Source: JANQFV01 sp964468185 (GTDB lineage: Bacteria > Planctomycetota > Phycisphaerae > UBA1845 > Fen-1342). From it: 64,000 bases of DNA. The translations under genes were made by a program, and so were the position numbers. Location of the stretch: contig CAYXTR010000014.1 of the NCBI GenBank assembly GCA_964468185.1, forward strand, positions 62,001 to 126,000, in the 5' to 3' direction. A model generated the notes under the pieces. The model made no database searches. It had not been told where the DNA came from and was given only the letters and a program-made list of their open reading frames with translations. Positions 16,337 through 24,254 of the stretch are shown one piece after another. Each line of letters begins with the position of its first letter. Positions within the stretch are counted from its first letter, which is position 1.

Positions 16337-17344
16337 CTATCGCGTACGCATTACCGTCCGAGCACCCTCGCCCGGCCCCCGTTCCCTGGGCCCCCGCTCC
16401 CGGTACACCTCAATCACCGCCCGAATCCGCGGGTCGGGATGATAAGCCAGCGCAAACCGTGCATTATGCGCCTCCACCGGCAACACACTCCCCACCATGT
16501 CAATCAGCCGCTCCGTGACACCGTCCGCCCCGTTCGTCCCCAGCCACAGGCACGCAGCCCGCACCAGATTGTAATCCTCAGTCGCAATCCTCAGCAGCGC
16601 CGCCTCCGCCGGCCCATCCGCCACCCGCACCGCCCGCGGCTCCGGCAGATACGTCCACAAATCCGCATAGCGCCGCGAGAGCAAGTGCCACAGGTCGTCG
16701 GATGCGGGCCGCAACCGCCGCGCCGTGACCAGCGTGGCATCGCCGCCCTCGCGCTCCACACGCCACCATGCCCGCAGCAACTTCCGGTCAGCCTCCACGT
16801 CAACCGCACCGGCCAGGACATGGTTGAACTCCGCCGGATAAAGATCATGCCAGCGTATCGGCAGCCGCTCCTCAGCCCAGACAATCGGCCCCACCGGCTG
16901 CCCCAGCACCTTCACGTCAAAATGCAGTACGCCGAGCGTCGTCTCCAGACAGCGTGCCGTCAGCGGCGGCGGTTCCCGATACGCACTCGCCAACAGCCGC
17001 ACGAGCGAGCAATGCACCATCGTCGCGAGATTATCTGGCGCGACCGGCTGCGCCATGGCGGGCTGCTCCATCAGGTAGGTGATGCTCGCCGCCCCCTCGT
17101 CTGCCAGTCGATTGAAGCAGTCGGACCAGACCACGTCGGAATCGAGCGTCAGGAGCGGCCGTGCCGCCGCGGCGATGCGCTCACGCTGCGTCTGACCCTT
17201 GAATGCACACCCCGCACAACTCAGCAGCGACATGCATAGGAGTAGGCCCAGTCCACCATGGCCACCCCACCGCCCGCATCTCAATGTGCAGCGTCGCGGT
17301 GCACGGGCTACGCCGCTGCAACGTACTTTGTGAGGCGCGAACAT
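16337..17344 (-). CDS. Putative lipoprotein of unknown function
   Basis: The 335-residue protein has a long basic N-terminus, a hydrophobic segment (about 30-42) and a lipobox-like LLSC ending at C43, so it is probably exported and lipid-anchored. The mature part is mostly helical with several Trp and Arg and ends in an Arg/Gly/Glu-rich tail; I recognise no family. ATG 17344 was chosen because AAGGA lies 11 bases upstream; a GTG at 17365 lacks such a site. Its 5' end faces ndk, and the ndk promoter overlaps this end, so the true start may lie further inside. Confidence 0.65.
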   Translation of the reverse strand: MFAPHKVRCSGVARAPRRCTLRCGRWGGHGGLGLLLCMSLLSCAGCAFKGQTQRERIAAAARPLLTLDSDVVWSDCFNRLADEGAASITYLMEQPAMAQPVAPDNLATMVHCSLVRLLASAYREPPPLTARCLETTLGVLHFDVKVLGQPVGPIVWAEERLPIRWHDLYPAEFNHVLAGAVDVEADRKLLRAWWRVEREGGDATLVTARRLRPASDDLWHLLSRRYADLWTYLPEPRAVRVADGPAEAALLRIATEDYNLVRAACLWLGTNGADGVTERLIDMVGSVLPVEAHNARFALAYHPDPRIRAVIEVYRERGPRERGPGEGARTVMRTR

Positions 17345-17356
17345 CTGCGTTACAAT
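17328..17356 (+). promoter_or_regulatory. Promoter of ndk
   Basis: TTGTGA (17328-17333) and TACAAT (17351-17356) with 17-base spacing lie about 40 bases before the ndk start codon. It is one of the best sigma-70-like matches in the window. It overlaps the 5' end of the divergent lipoprotein gene. Confidence 0.65.
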
Positions 17357-17394
17357 CCTTGGCACGAAGAGAGGGTAACATACCAGGAGTACTC

Positions 17395-17847
17395 ATGGAA
17401 CGAACACTGATCATCTTCAAGCCGGATGCAATGAACCGCAATCTGGTCGGACGGATACTCACCCGTTTCGAGGACAAGGGTCTGCGGCTGGCGGGGCTGA
17501 AGTTGCAGCAATCACCACGCGCCCAGGTCGAGCAGCATTACGCCGTCCACAAGGAGAAACCGTTCTACAACGACCTGGTCGCGTTCATGACCGCCGGGCC
17601 GGTCATCGTCGGCGTGCTCGAAGGGCCGCAGGCTATCGACGTCGTCCGCAAACTACTCGGCGCCACCAACGGCCAGCAGGCCGAGCCCGGCACCATCCGC
17701 GGCGACTTCGGCCTCGACATGCAATACAACCTGGTGCATGCCAGCGACGGGCCGGACACTGCCAGGCAGGAAATCGAGCTGTTCTTCAAGCCTGAGGAGC
17801 TGGTCAGCTACACGCGCGTGACGGATCAGTGGATTACGCGTTCGTAG
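17395..17847 (+). CDS. ndk: Nucleoside diphosphate kinase
   Basis: Ndk transfers the gamma phosphate of ATP to nucleoside diphosphates through a phosphohistidine and so balances NTP pools. The 150-residue protein has the usual length. The motif NLVHASD carries the active-site H115, and the N-terminus MERTLIIFKPDAMNRNLVG holds the family's KPD element. ATG 17395 has AGGAG 5 bases upstream. The cupin gene follows after 36 bases and may share the transcript. Confidence 0.97.
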   Translation: MERTLIIFKPDAMNRNLVGRILTRFEDKGLRLAGLKLQQSPRAQVEQHYAVHKEKPFYNDLVAFMTAGPVIVGVLEGPQAIDVVRKLLGATNGQQAEPGTIRGDFGLDMQYNLVHASDGPDTARQEIELFFKPEELVSYTRVTDQWITRS

Positions 17848-17883
17848 TCCCACACTGAGGGCCCCAAACCCGAGAGGTGGCCG

Positions 17884-18234
17884 ATGCGAGTTCAACCCAT
17901 CGCCGAGCATCAACAGAATGAAGTCAATATGGAAGGCGCCGAGAAGGTCCGCATGCGCATGCTCATCGGCCCCGATGACGGTGCCAACGTATTCCACATG
18001 CGCCACTTCGAGGTCGCGCCCGGCGGGCACTCGCCGCACCACGCACACGACTATGAGCACGAAGTGCTGATCCTGAAAGGTCAGGCCGTCGTCAAGAGCG
18101 AAGGCGGCGACCGCCCCGCAAACGCCGGCGACGTCGTCTGGGTGCCGGCCAACGAGAAACACCAGTTCCAGAACGCAGGCGATCAGCCGCTGGAGTTCAT
18201 CTGCCTGATCCCGGCCCCGAAGCGCTGCACCTAG
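17884..18234 (+). CDS. Small cupin-domain protein
   Basis: The 116-residue protein is a single cupin beta-barrel. Cupin motif 1 is seen as GGHSPHHAHDYEHEVLILKG with the His and Glu ligands expected to hold a metal, and motif 2 as NAGDVVWVPANEKHQFQNAG with the final His. Such one-domain cupins may bind small ligands or act as dioxygenases or isomerases; the substrate cannot be told from sequence. A GAGAGG precedes the ATG. It sits 36 bases after ndk. Confidence 0.88.
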   Translation: MRVQPIAEHQQNEVNMEGAEKVRMRMLIGPDDGANVFHMRHFEVAPGGHSPHHAHDYEHEVLILKGQAVVKSEGGDRPANAGDVVWVPANEKHQFQNAGDQPLEFICLIPAPKRCT

Positions 18235-18352
18235 TCGGCGCAAGCCCCTCATCGTGGCAGCAATGTCAGCCACGCGCCTTTTTGGACATATCGATACACT
18301 TGCATGCTAGAACATCAGATAGAGAGCGAGCCAGCGAAAAGGACATCGCACC

Positions 18353-19081
18353 ATGAACGATTTGACACGCCGGGAGATTTTGGGATCCGCCGCAGTCGTC
18401 GGCGGATGGTTGGCGTTCGGCCCGGGCGGCGTGCTGGCCCAGTCGAGCGGAAACGACAACTCGGGCACCGGGCCCTACGAGCTTCCCCCACTCCCCTACG
18501 ACTATGCCGATCTCGAGCCCTTCATCGACGCCCAAACGCTCAAACTCCACCATGACATCCACCACGCGGGCTACGTGCGCGGCGCCAACGGCGCCATCGC
18601 CAAGCTCGCCAACATCCGCCAGCAGGGCGGAGACAGCATCAAACAAGTCCGCTGCGTCACCGAGGATCTCGCCTTCTCACTCTCCGGGCACGTGCTGCAT
18701 ACGCTGTTCTGGGAGAGCATGACGCGCCATGGCGGCGGCGATCCACCCGCCGACAGTGCATGCGCGAAGCTGATCAAGCGCGACTTCGGCTCCTTCGACG
18801 CGTTCCGCGGACAGCTCTCCGCCGCCGCCGCACAGGTTCACGGCAGCGGCTGGGGCGTGCTGGCGTACGAGCCGATGGCCAAACGCCTGCTGATCCTCGA
18901 GGCGGAGAAGCACGAGAACATGGGCGTTTGGGGCGCAATCCCGCTGCTGGCTATCGACGTCTGGGAACACGCGTATTACCTGAAGTACCAGAACAAGCGC
19001 AGCGACTTCATCAAGTCGTTCATGGAGATCGTAAACTGGCAGAGTGTCGAGAAGCGTCTCCAGGCCGCACTCGGCAGCTAG
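18353..19081 (+). CDS. sodA: Superoxide dismutase (Fe/Mn family) with Tat signal
   Basis: The enzyme converts superoxide to oxygen and peroxide. The 242-residue protein starts with a twin-arginine signal (TRREILG plus a hydrophobic stretch, about 1-30), so the folded metalloenzyme is probably exported. The four metal ligands are visible: H66 (LKLHHDIHH), H116 (GHVLHTLFW), D202 and H206 (AIDVWEHAYY). The rest agrees with the Fe/Mn superfamily; the choice of metal is not decided here, so sodA versus sodB is open. It is preceded by a noncoding gap of 118 bases. Confidence 0.92.
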   Translation: MNDLTRREILGSAAVVGGWLAFGPGGVLAQSSGNDNSGTGPYELPPLPYDYADLEPFIDAQTLKLHHDIHHAGYVRGANGAIAKLANIRQQGGDSIKQVRCVTEDLAFSLSGHVLHTLFWESMTRHGGGDPPADSACAKLIKRDFGSFDAFRGQLSAAAAQVHGSGWGVLAYEPMAKRLLILEAEKHENMGVWGAIPLLAIDVWEHAYYLKYQNKRSDFIKSFMEIVNWQSVEKRLQAALGS

Positions 19082-19256
19082 GTCCCTCGAACCCTGAATC
19101 GCACCTGTGAGTCAACCTGCGGGGGACGGGCATGGGCAACTTCCATGTACCGCTCCCCCGCCCCCCGTACGCCCTCCGCCGTCGCACACTCCGGCAACGC
19201 TCCCTGAAAACCGCCCGCCCTTCACGTCGACACCTTCAGACGCTACCTTGACGCGG

Positions 19257-21035
19257 ATGTTCTTCGCGACGACCAGGCCGCACAAACCGACGCCCCCCAA
19301 GCCGCTTGAGCGTGGAGGCAACACTCCCCTCTACCTCCAGCTCATTATCATGATCGCAGTCATCGGCCCGTTGATCGCGCTGTCACAAATCATCGCCTAT
19401 TGGCGTACCGACGTCGTCGACGACCAGATGTTCGCCTACTACGGCTGGCGCATCGCTAACGGTGCTACCGTGTACCTCGACGTCTGGGACAATAAACCAC
19501 CCGGCGTCTATTGGATCAATGCACTCGCCATGCTCGTCAGCGGCGGCAGTTACTTCGGCGTGCTGACGGTCTGTGGACTCGCCCTCGCCATCGCCCACTA
19601 CGCCTTCTACATGGCAGCCAGCGCGGTCTACCAACGCGGGGCCGCGGTGATCACCACGATCCTGCTCAGCTTCTACCTCACACATGCCTTCTACACCGGC
19701 GGCACCAACCGCACTGAGACGTTTCTCGTCGCCGCCGAGCTTGGGGCCGTCGCAATCTACCTGCGGGCCTGGCAGCGCGACCATTGGTGGAAGTGGTACC
19801 TGGCGGGCGTGCTATGCGGCGTCGCCTTCCTCTTCAAACAGGTCGGTCTGGCCGCGTGGGGCTGCATGGGCCTGCACCTGATCATCCTGGTCATCGCCAG
19901 GAAACTGACTTGGCAAATCGGCGCGCAACGGGGGCTGCTGCTGCTATGCGGTGCATCCACAACCGTTGCCCTGGCAGGGATCTACCTGGCAGCCCAAGGC
20001 GCCCTGTTCGCAGCGCTGTACGCGACATTCGGCTTCAACCGCGAGTACTTCAACGTTGGCGATAGCCAATTCCCATATAACTATGCCACCTACGCGATCC
20101 TGCAGTACCATTTCTTCCCCATCCTCAAGCTGCCATTGCTGATGGTCGCCGCGGCGACCCTGCATGCCTTCCTCTGGTGGTCACGCCCCCGCTACCGCCC
20201 GGCCGAGATCGAAAAACCACTGCAACGCGGCCCGGCCGCACCACCCTACTTCTTCTTGTTCCTGCTCTTCTGGTTCCTCGTAGCGCTTTACGGCGCCATG
20301 TTGAGCCCCCACGGTTTTCGCCATTACATCATTCCGACGATTCCCCCACTCATCATGCTCGCGGGCTACCTCATCAACGTGCTGCGCGCCGAAGCCAGCC
20401 TGCTTGTAAGAGCCCAGCAACGCGCCTGGGTCGCCATGGCCCTCGTCATCATGGGGTACTTCGCGGCTGACGCCGTCGTTAGGCAATTCGGCGAAATGTC
20501 GAAAATCTGGGTCTTCCGCATCGATCCCTGGCTTACCGGTGTCGGCGAATACGACGAAGCCCACTGGGAGGTCGTCGGCCAGGCGGTCCTCAAACACACA
20601 ACCCCCGATCAGACAATCCAGTGCTGGGGCTACATGCCCGGCGTCTACCTCTACGCCCGCCGCGAAAACGCCTGCCGCTTCACCACCACGGAAAAGGTCG
20701 GGCAAGTCCGCGGCGGTGCCCTCTTCGTGCTCTACGAGCTGCAAGAGAAGCTCCGCGATGACCCGCCGGCCCTCATCACCATGCAAAGCGGCGACTATGT
20801 CGGACTGCACCACGCCGACAACGCCAAACTCACCCTCCCGCCGGATATCACCCTCGGTACGTGGCTCGACGAGAACTACACGCTCATCGAAGAAATCCCC
20901 AGGTTCGGCACCGTCTACATCTTCAAACGTAATGACCTCGTTCCCCCGGGTCACGGCCTGCCATTGCCATCCGTCGACGCGCAAACCACCCGGCCAGCCG
21001 CCAAACCACCCAACGCCCCCGGAACACATGCATGA
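19257..21035 (+). CDS. GT39/ArnT-like integral membrane glycosyltransferase
   Basis: The 592-residue protein has a dozen or so hydrophobic helices. The first periplasmic loop carries the acidic pair VVDDQMFAYYGWRI and later DNKPPGVYW, matching the DE...KPP layout of protein O-mannosyltransferase/ArnT-type enzymes that use lipid-linked sugars. A soluble C-terminal domain (about 440-592) follows the last helix. ATG 19257 is preferred; a GTG at 19107 would add a Pro-rich stretch without a membrane signal. Its end overlaps the acpS start by 4 bases (ATGA), so the two genes are translationally coupled. The acceptor is unknown. Confidence 0.85.
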   Translation: MFFATTRPHKPTPPKPLERGGNTPLYLQLIIMIAVIGPLIALSQIIAYWRTDVVDDQMFAYYGWRIANGATVYLDVWDNKPPGVYWINALAMLVSGGSYFGVLTVCGLALAIAHYAFYMAASAVYQRGAAVITTILLSFYLTHAFYTGGTNRTETFLVAAELGAVAIYLRAWQRDHWWKWYLAGVLCGVAFLFKQVGLAAWGCMGLHLIILVIARKLTWQIGAQRGLLLLCGASTTVALAGIYLAAQGALFAALYATFGFNREYFNVGDSQFPYNYATYAILQYHFFPILKLPLLMVAAATLHAFLWWSRPRYRPAEIEKPLQRGPAAPPYFFLFLLFWFLVALYGAMLSPHGFRHYIIPTIPPLIMLAGYLINVLRAEASLLVRAQQRAWVAMALVIMGYFAADAVVRQFGEMSKIWVFRIDPWLTGVGEYDEAHWEVVGQAVLKHTTPDQTIQCWGYMPGVYLYARRENACRFTTTEKVGQVRGGALFVLYELQEKLRDDPPALITMQSGDYVGLHHADNAKLTLPPDITLGTWLDENYTLIEEIPRFGTVYIFKRNDLVPPGHGLPLPSVDAQTTRPAAKPPNAPGTHA

Positions 21036-21430
21036 CTGCGAACCTCATCGCCCACGGCGTCGACATCGTACACTGCTCGCGCCTCCAGCAAATCTGGGAC
21101 AACCACGGCGATCGCTTCCTGAACCGCGTCTACAGCGCAGCCGAACGGAAATACTGCCTCGCCGTCAAAGACCCCGCCATCCGGCTCAGCGGCCGCTTCG
21201 CCGCCAAGGAAGCCGTCATGAAAGCACTCGGCACGGGCTGGCGCGGCGGCGTGGAATGGACCCACATCGAAGTACTCGCCGACCCACTTGGCCGGCCACT
21301 TGTCACGCTCCACCACAAGACCGCCGAGCTCGCCCGCTCGCTCGACATCGACCAGATCCTGGTCTCCATCTCTCACAGCGGCGATTACGCAATCGCCTCC
21401 GCAATGGGCATCAGCCCGCCGGCAACCTGA
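21032..21430 (+). CDS. acpS: Holo-[acyl-carrier-protein] synthase
   Basis: AcpS moves the phosphopantetheine arm of CoA onto a serine of acyl carrier protein, activating fatty-acid synthesis. The 132-residue protein has the expected size and motifs: HGVDIV near the N-terminus (Mg-binding Asp), RFLNRVYSAAE, and RFAAKEAVMKALGTG around residues 54-68. The start overlaps the stop of the preceding glycosyltransferase gene. It is convergent with the B12-fold gene. Confidence 0.95.
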   Translation: MTANLIAHGVDIVHCSRLQQIWDNHGDRFLNRVYSAAERKYCLAVKDPAIRLSGRFAAKEAVMKALGTGWRGGVEWTHIEVLADPLGRPLVTLHHKTAELARSLDIDQILVSISHSGDYAIASAMGISPPAT

Positions 21431-21510
21431 CAACAGCAAAAGCGGCGGCCGCAGGCTCCTATGGGCCCGCGACCGCCAAACCTCGCTGAAAGGAGACACA
21501 CTCGCTGGCG

Positions 21511-22245
21511 TCAGGTCGACGCATCTTCCGTTTCGGGCACGGCCTTGTCCTTTCGGCGACGGCGCCGCTTCTTCACAATCCCCAACCGCGGCGGCTGCGG
21601 CATCCGCGGCCCCAACTCGTTCGCACACTCGAGCACGCCACGCAACGTGCCATTGAACGCATCCGCGCCAACCTCCTGCCAAAGCCCATCCGCGCGGTTG
21701 AAGATCCCGCCGCTGACCATGATGTTCATTGTCGGACAAACACCGATATCGCGAATCCGCTCGATCATCGCACGCGTGTTCGGCACGGCCTCCGGCTCGG
21801 CCCCGAAGATCAGCAGCACGTGCGGCCGTAGCTGCCCGACCATCGAGAGAATCTCATCGTGCGGCACACCCCCACCCACGAAGAAGACCTCCCAGCCATC
21901 AGCCTGAAACAGATCGCCCGCGAGCTGCGCCCCGAGTTCCTCGTTCGGACCATCCGCACTGACCACCACCACGCGCTTGCCGTTCAGCGGTTTACGCGTC
22001 AGATGTGGCTGCAACTGGTCCGCAACGGACCGATTGATCCGGGCCGCCATATGCTCCACAGCCGTGTTGATGCGGTCATCATGATACAGTCGCTCGACCT
22101 GCGACATGGCCGGCCACACGACGTCACACATCAAATTCTCCGCCGGACTGCCTTTCGCGACTTCCTGCGACACGAGATCAAAACACTCGGCCCGCCGACC
22201 GGCGAGCAGCGGTTGCATGTAACGGAGGAGGAACGGTTCGGGCAT
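21511..22245 (-). CDS. B12-binding-fold protein with altered cobalamin motifs
   Basis: The 244-residue protein has a helical first half (about 1-85) and a Rossmann-like second half (about 88-215), the layout of cobalamin-binding modules in CarH-like sensors and corrinoid proteins. In the helical part Y54 is followed nine residues later by E64-H65, matching the W-x9-EH motif with Tyr for Trp. The DxHxxG loop reads D98-GPNEELG, without the base-off His. The tail is Lys/Arg-rich. It may bind cobalamin in another mode or have lost it. ATG 22245 has GGAG 9 bases upstream. No DNA-binding MerR domain is present. Confidence 0.75.
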   Translation of the reverse strand: MPEPFLLRYMQPLLAGRRAECFDLVSQEVAKGSPAENLMCDVVWPAMSQVERLYHDDRINTAVEHMAARINRSVADQLQPHLTRKPLNGKRVVVVSADGPNEELGAQLAGDLFQADGWEVFFVGGGVPHDEILSMVGQLRPHVLLIFGAEPEAVPNTRAMIERIRDIGVCPTMNIMVSGGIFNRADGLWQEVGADAFNGTLRGVLECANELGPRMPQPPRLGIVKKRRRRRKDKAVPETEDAST

Positions 22246-22706
22246 CTTCAGCGTCTCCACTATGCAGCGGGCCCGTCGGTTGCGACGTCCACGCGCAGCC
22301 TCCACGAGACCACGACGGGCTGAACCTCACGCAGCCGCAGCATCCATGCCAGCGGTATCAGTTTCCGGGGATTCGGGCCGGCCTTCGTTCGCGTCCACGC
22401 GTCTGACCGTCCCGCGTTCGCCGTTCGTATCGGGAGCCCCAACACAACCCCTTGAGACCCGCCGCTTTAGCAAAAAACCTGCCTCTCACCCCAACGGCAT
22501 GACTTGCGCCGACTCCGCCGCGACCACATCCGCCGGCTCGCCAGCCAGCGCACCGTTTCTCGGAACGCCCGCCGACCTCCGCGAACCCTGCGCCCCCTAC
22601 GTGCCGATCCTGCACCCATCCCACCTCGGCAAAGCCTGCGCACTTCCCGAATCCAGCAACGTCACACACGAAATCACACCAGCGCACAGCGTGTGACCGG
22701 GCCTGC
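22246..22706. other. Intergenic region without a supported gene
   Basis: The stretch between the B12-fold gene and the promoter at 22707 has open frames on both strands, but none has a family-like protein or a good ribosome-binding site. It is Cys/Pro/Arg-rich in translation, as expected of noncoding GC-rich DNA. Confidence 0.5.
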
Positions 22707-22734
22707 TTGACACCGCATCGGCAGGCCTTAACGT
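22707..22734 (+). promoter_or_regulatory. Promoter with overlapping inverted repeat before the 22793 gene
   Basis: A consensus TTGACA (22707-22712) and TAACGT (22729-22734) are spaced by 16 bases, 58 bases before the ATG. An inverted repeat GCCTGC (22701-22706) and GCAGGC (22721-22726) brackets the spacer and could be an operator. Confidence 0.55.
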
Positions 22735-22792
22735 ACGGAGTCTGCCACGCGGCGCGTGCAACGCCGCACGGCCACGAAACGGAAGCACTGCA

Positions 22793-23923
22793 ATGGGTTA
22801 CGCATACACGCCGGGTCTCACCGTCGCAGCCGACACCGTCGTCCGCAAGGTCCGTCGCCTGCCCCTGAAAGGTCAGGTGCTGGTTGCGGTCGGGCGCGAG
22901 GTCCGGGCGGAAGACGTCGTCGCAGAAACCAGCCTGCCCGGTGAGGTGCGTCCCATTAATGCGGTCGGTCAACTCGGCATCACGCCGGATGAACTCAGTG
23001 GCATCCTGCTAAAGCGGGAAGGCGACCCCGTCGCTGCCAATGAGCCCTTTGCGCGTACGAAGGGCCTCTTCGGTATGTTCAAGAGCGAGGTTCGCTCCCC
23101 CATCGAAGGCACGATCGAGTCGATCTCGGACGTCACCGGTCAGGTCATCATTCGCGGTACCCCGACCGCACTTCGGAAAACCGCTTACGTCCGCGGCCGA
23201 ATCGTTGACGTCCAGCCGGAAGAGTCAGCTACCGTCGAAAGCCGCGGGACGTTCGTGCAAGGCATCTTCGGCATCGGCGGCGAAGCCCACGGCGAGTTGG
23301 CCCTCGCCGTCGATTCACCCGACGCAACGCTCGAATCGGCCCATCTTACCCCCGAACACGCCGGAAAAATCGTCGTCGGCGGCGCACTGGTGTCCGCCGA
23401 TGCCGTCAAGACCGCCATCGAGCTCGGCGTAAGCGGCATCGTCACGGGCGGCCTGAATGACGCCGACCTGCGCAATTTCCTCGGCTACGAATTGGGCGTC
23501 GCCATCACCGGTGAGGAACAGCTCGGCGTGACAATCATGGTCACCGAGGGCTTCGGTCCGATCCGTATGGCCGAAGCGACATTCGACCTCCTGCGTCAGC
23601 GTGCCGGCCTCTTCGCCAGCCTGAACGGTGCCACACAAATTCGTGCCGGCGTCATTCGTCCAGAGCTAATCGTGCCGCTGGAGCACGACCGGCAGGCCGC
23701 CGCCGCCGGAACGGACGGCGACGACGGCAATGTGCTTCAGATCGGCACATACCTGCGTGCCATCCGCGATCCGTTCTTCGGACGCATCGGCCGTTGCGTG
23801 AACCTGCCGGTCGAACTGCAAAAGCTGTCCAGCGAGACACGCGTTCGCGTGCTGGAGGTGGAGTTCGAGGACGGGCAGCGCGCCACGCTGCCACGGGCCA
23901 ATGTCGAACTGATCAAGCGATAA
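22793..23923 (+). CDS. Conserved protein with two barrel-sandwich-like segments, function unknown
   Basis: The 376-residue protein has no signal peptide or membrane helix. Residues about 20-50 (PLKGQVLVAVGREVRAEDVV) and 85-135 (KREGDPVAANEPFARTKG, then SPIEGTIESISDVTGQV) look like hammerhead halves of biotinyl/lipoyl or RnfC-type barrel-sandwich folds, without a modified Lys. The middle has Gly-rich alternating strands (GIFGIGGEAHGELALAVDSP). The last 30 residues (VRVLEVEFEDGQRATLPRANVELI) resemble a small SH3/KOW-like barrel. I believe similar proteins occur across planctomycetes, but I can assign no reaction. It stands alone in front of a 63-residue membrane peptide. Confidence 0.75.
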   Translation: MGYAYTPGLTVAADTVVRKVRRLPLKGQVLVAVGREVRAEDVVAETSLPGEVRPINAVGQLGITPDELSGILLKREGDPVAANEPFARTKGLFGMFKSEVRSPIEGTIESISDVTGQVIIRGTPTALRKTAYVRGRIVDVQPEESATVESRGTFVQGIFGIGGEAHGELALAVDSPDATLESAHLTPEHAGKIVVGGALVSADAVKTAIELGVSGIVTGGLNDADLRNFLGYELGVAITGEEQLGVTIMVTEGFGPIRMAEATFDLLRQRAGLFASLNGATQIRAGVIRPELIVPLEHDRQAAAAGTDGDDGNVLQIGTYLRAIRDPFFGRIGRCVNLPVELQKLSSETRVRVLEVEFEDGQRATLPRANVELIKR

Positions 23924-23966
23924 TCAACAGGCGGGGCCGACCGCCTGTCACAAGGAGAATGCTGCG

Positions 23967-24158
23967 ATGCGTCCCTTCTGGCTCCGATATCGAAGAACGT
24001 GCGTGGCCCTCTCGCAGGGCGGCATCACACTGGGTATCCTCCAGGGACTCAGCCTGGTCAACTTTGCCAGCCTCATCACCTCTCTCCTCTCGAGTTGGGT
24101 AGGGATTCTGGCATCGCTGCTATTCGGCGGCGACCCGTTTGCGACGACCGGGTTCTAG
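23967..24158 (+). CDS. Small hydrophobic protein of 63 residues
   Basis: The peptide has a basic N-terminus (MRPFWLRYRR) and a Gly/Leu/Ser-rich hydrophobic stretch (about 18-55) that could cross the membrane once or pack as a small secreted peptide. AAGGAG lies 9 bases before the ATG, which supports translation. It follows the 22793 gene by 43 bases and precedes the trigger factor gene. No known family is recognised. Confidence 0.55.
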   Translation: MRPFWLRYRRTCVALSQGGITLGILQGLSLVNFASLITSLLSSWVGILASLLFGGDPFATTGF

Positions 24159-24254
24159 AATCAAGCACCGCGGTCGAACCACCGTCGCTCGGAACAGCGT
24201 GAGCTGATCTCCGCGGAACCAAACGACCCGCGTGAGTCAACATGGGAGAACGCG

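Noticed and set aside
22262..22696. 144-codon plus-strand frame upstream of the 22793 gene
   Set aside because: No family likeness, poor ribosome-binding site, Pro/Arg/Ser composition typical of noncoding GC-rich DNA; a promoter for the next gene lies at its end.
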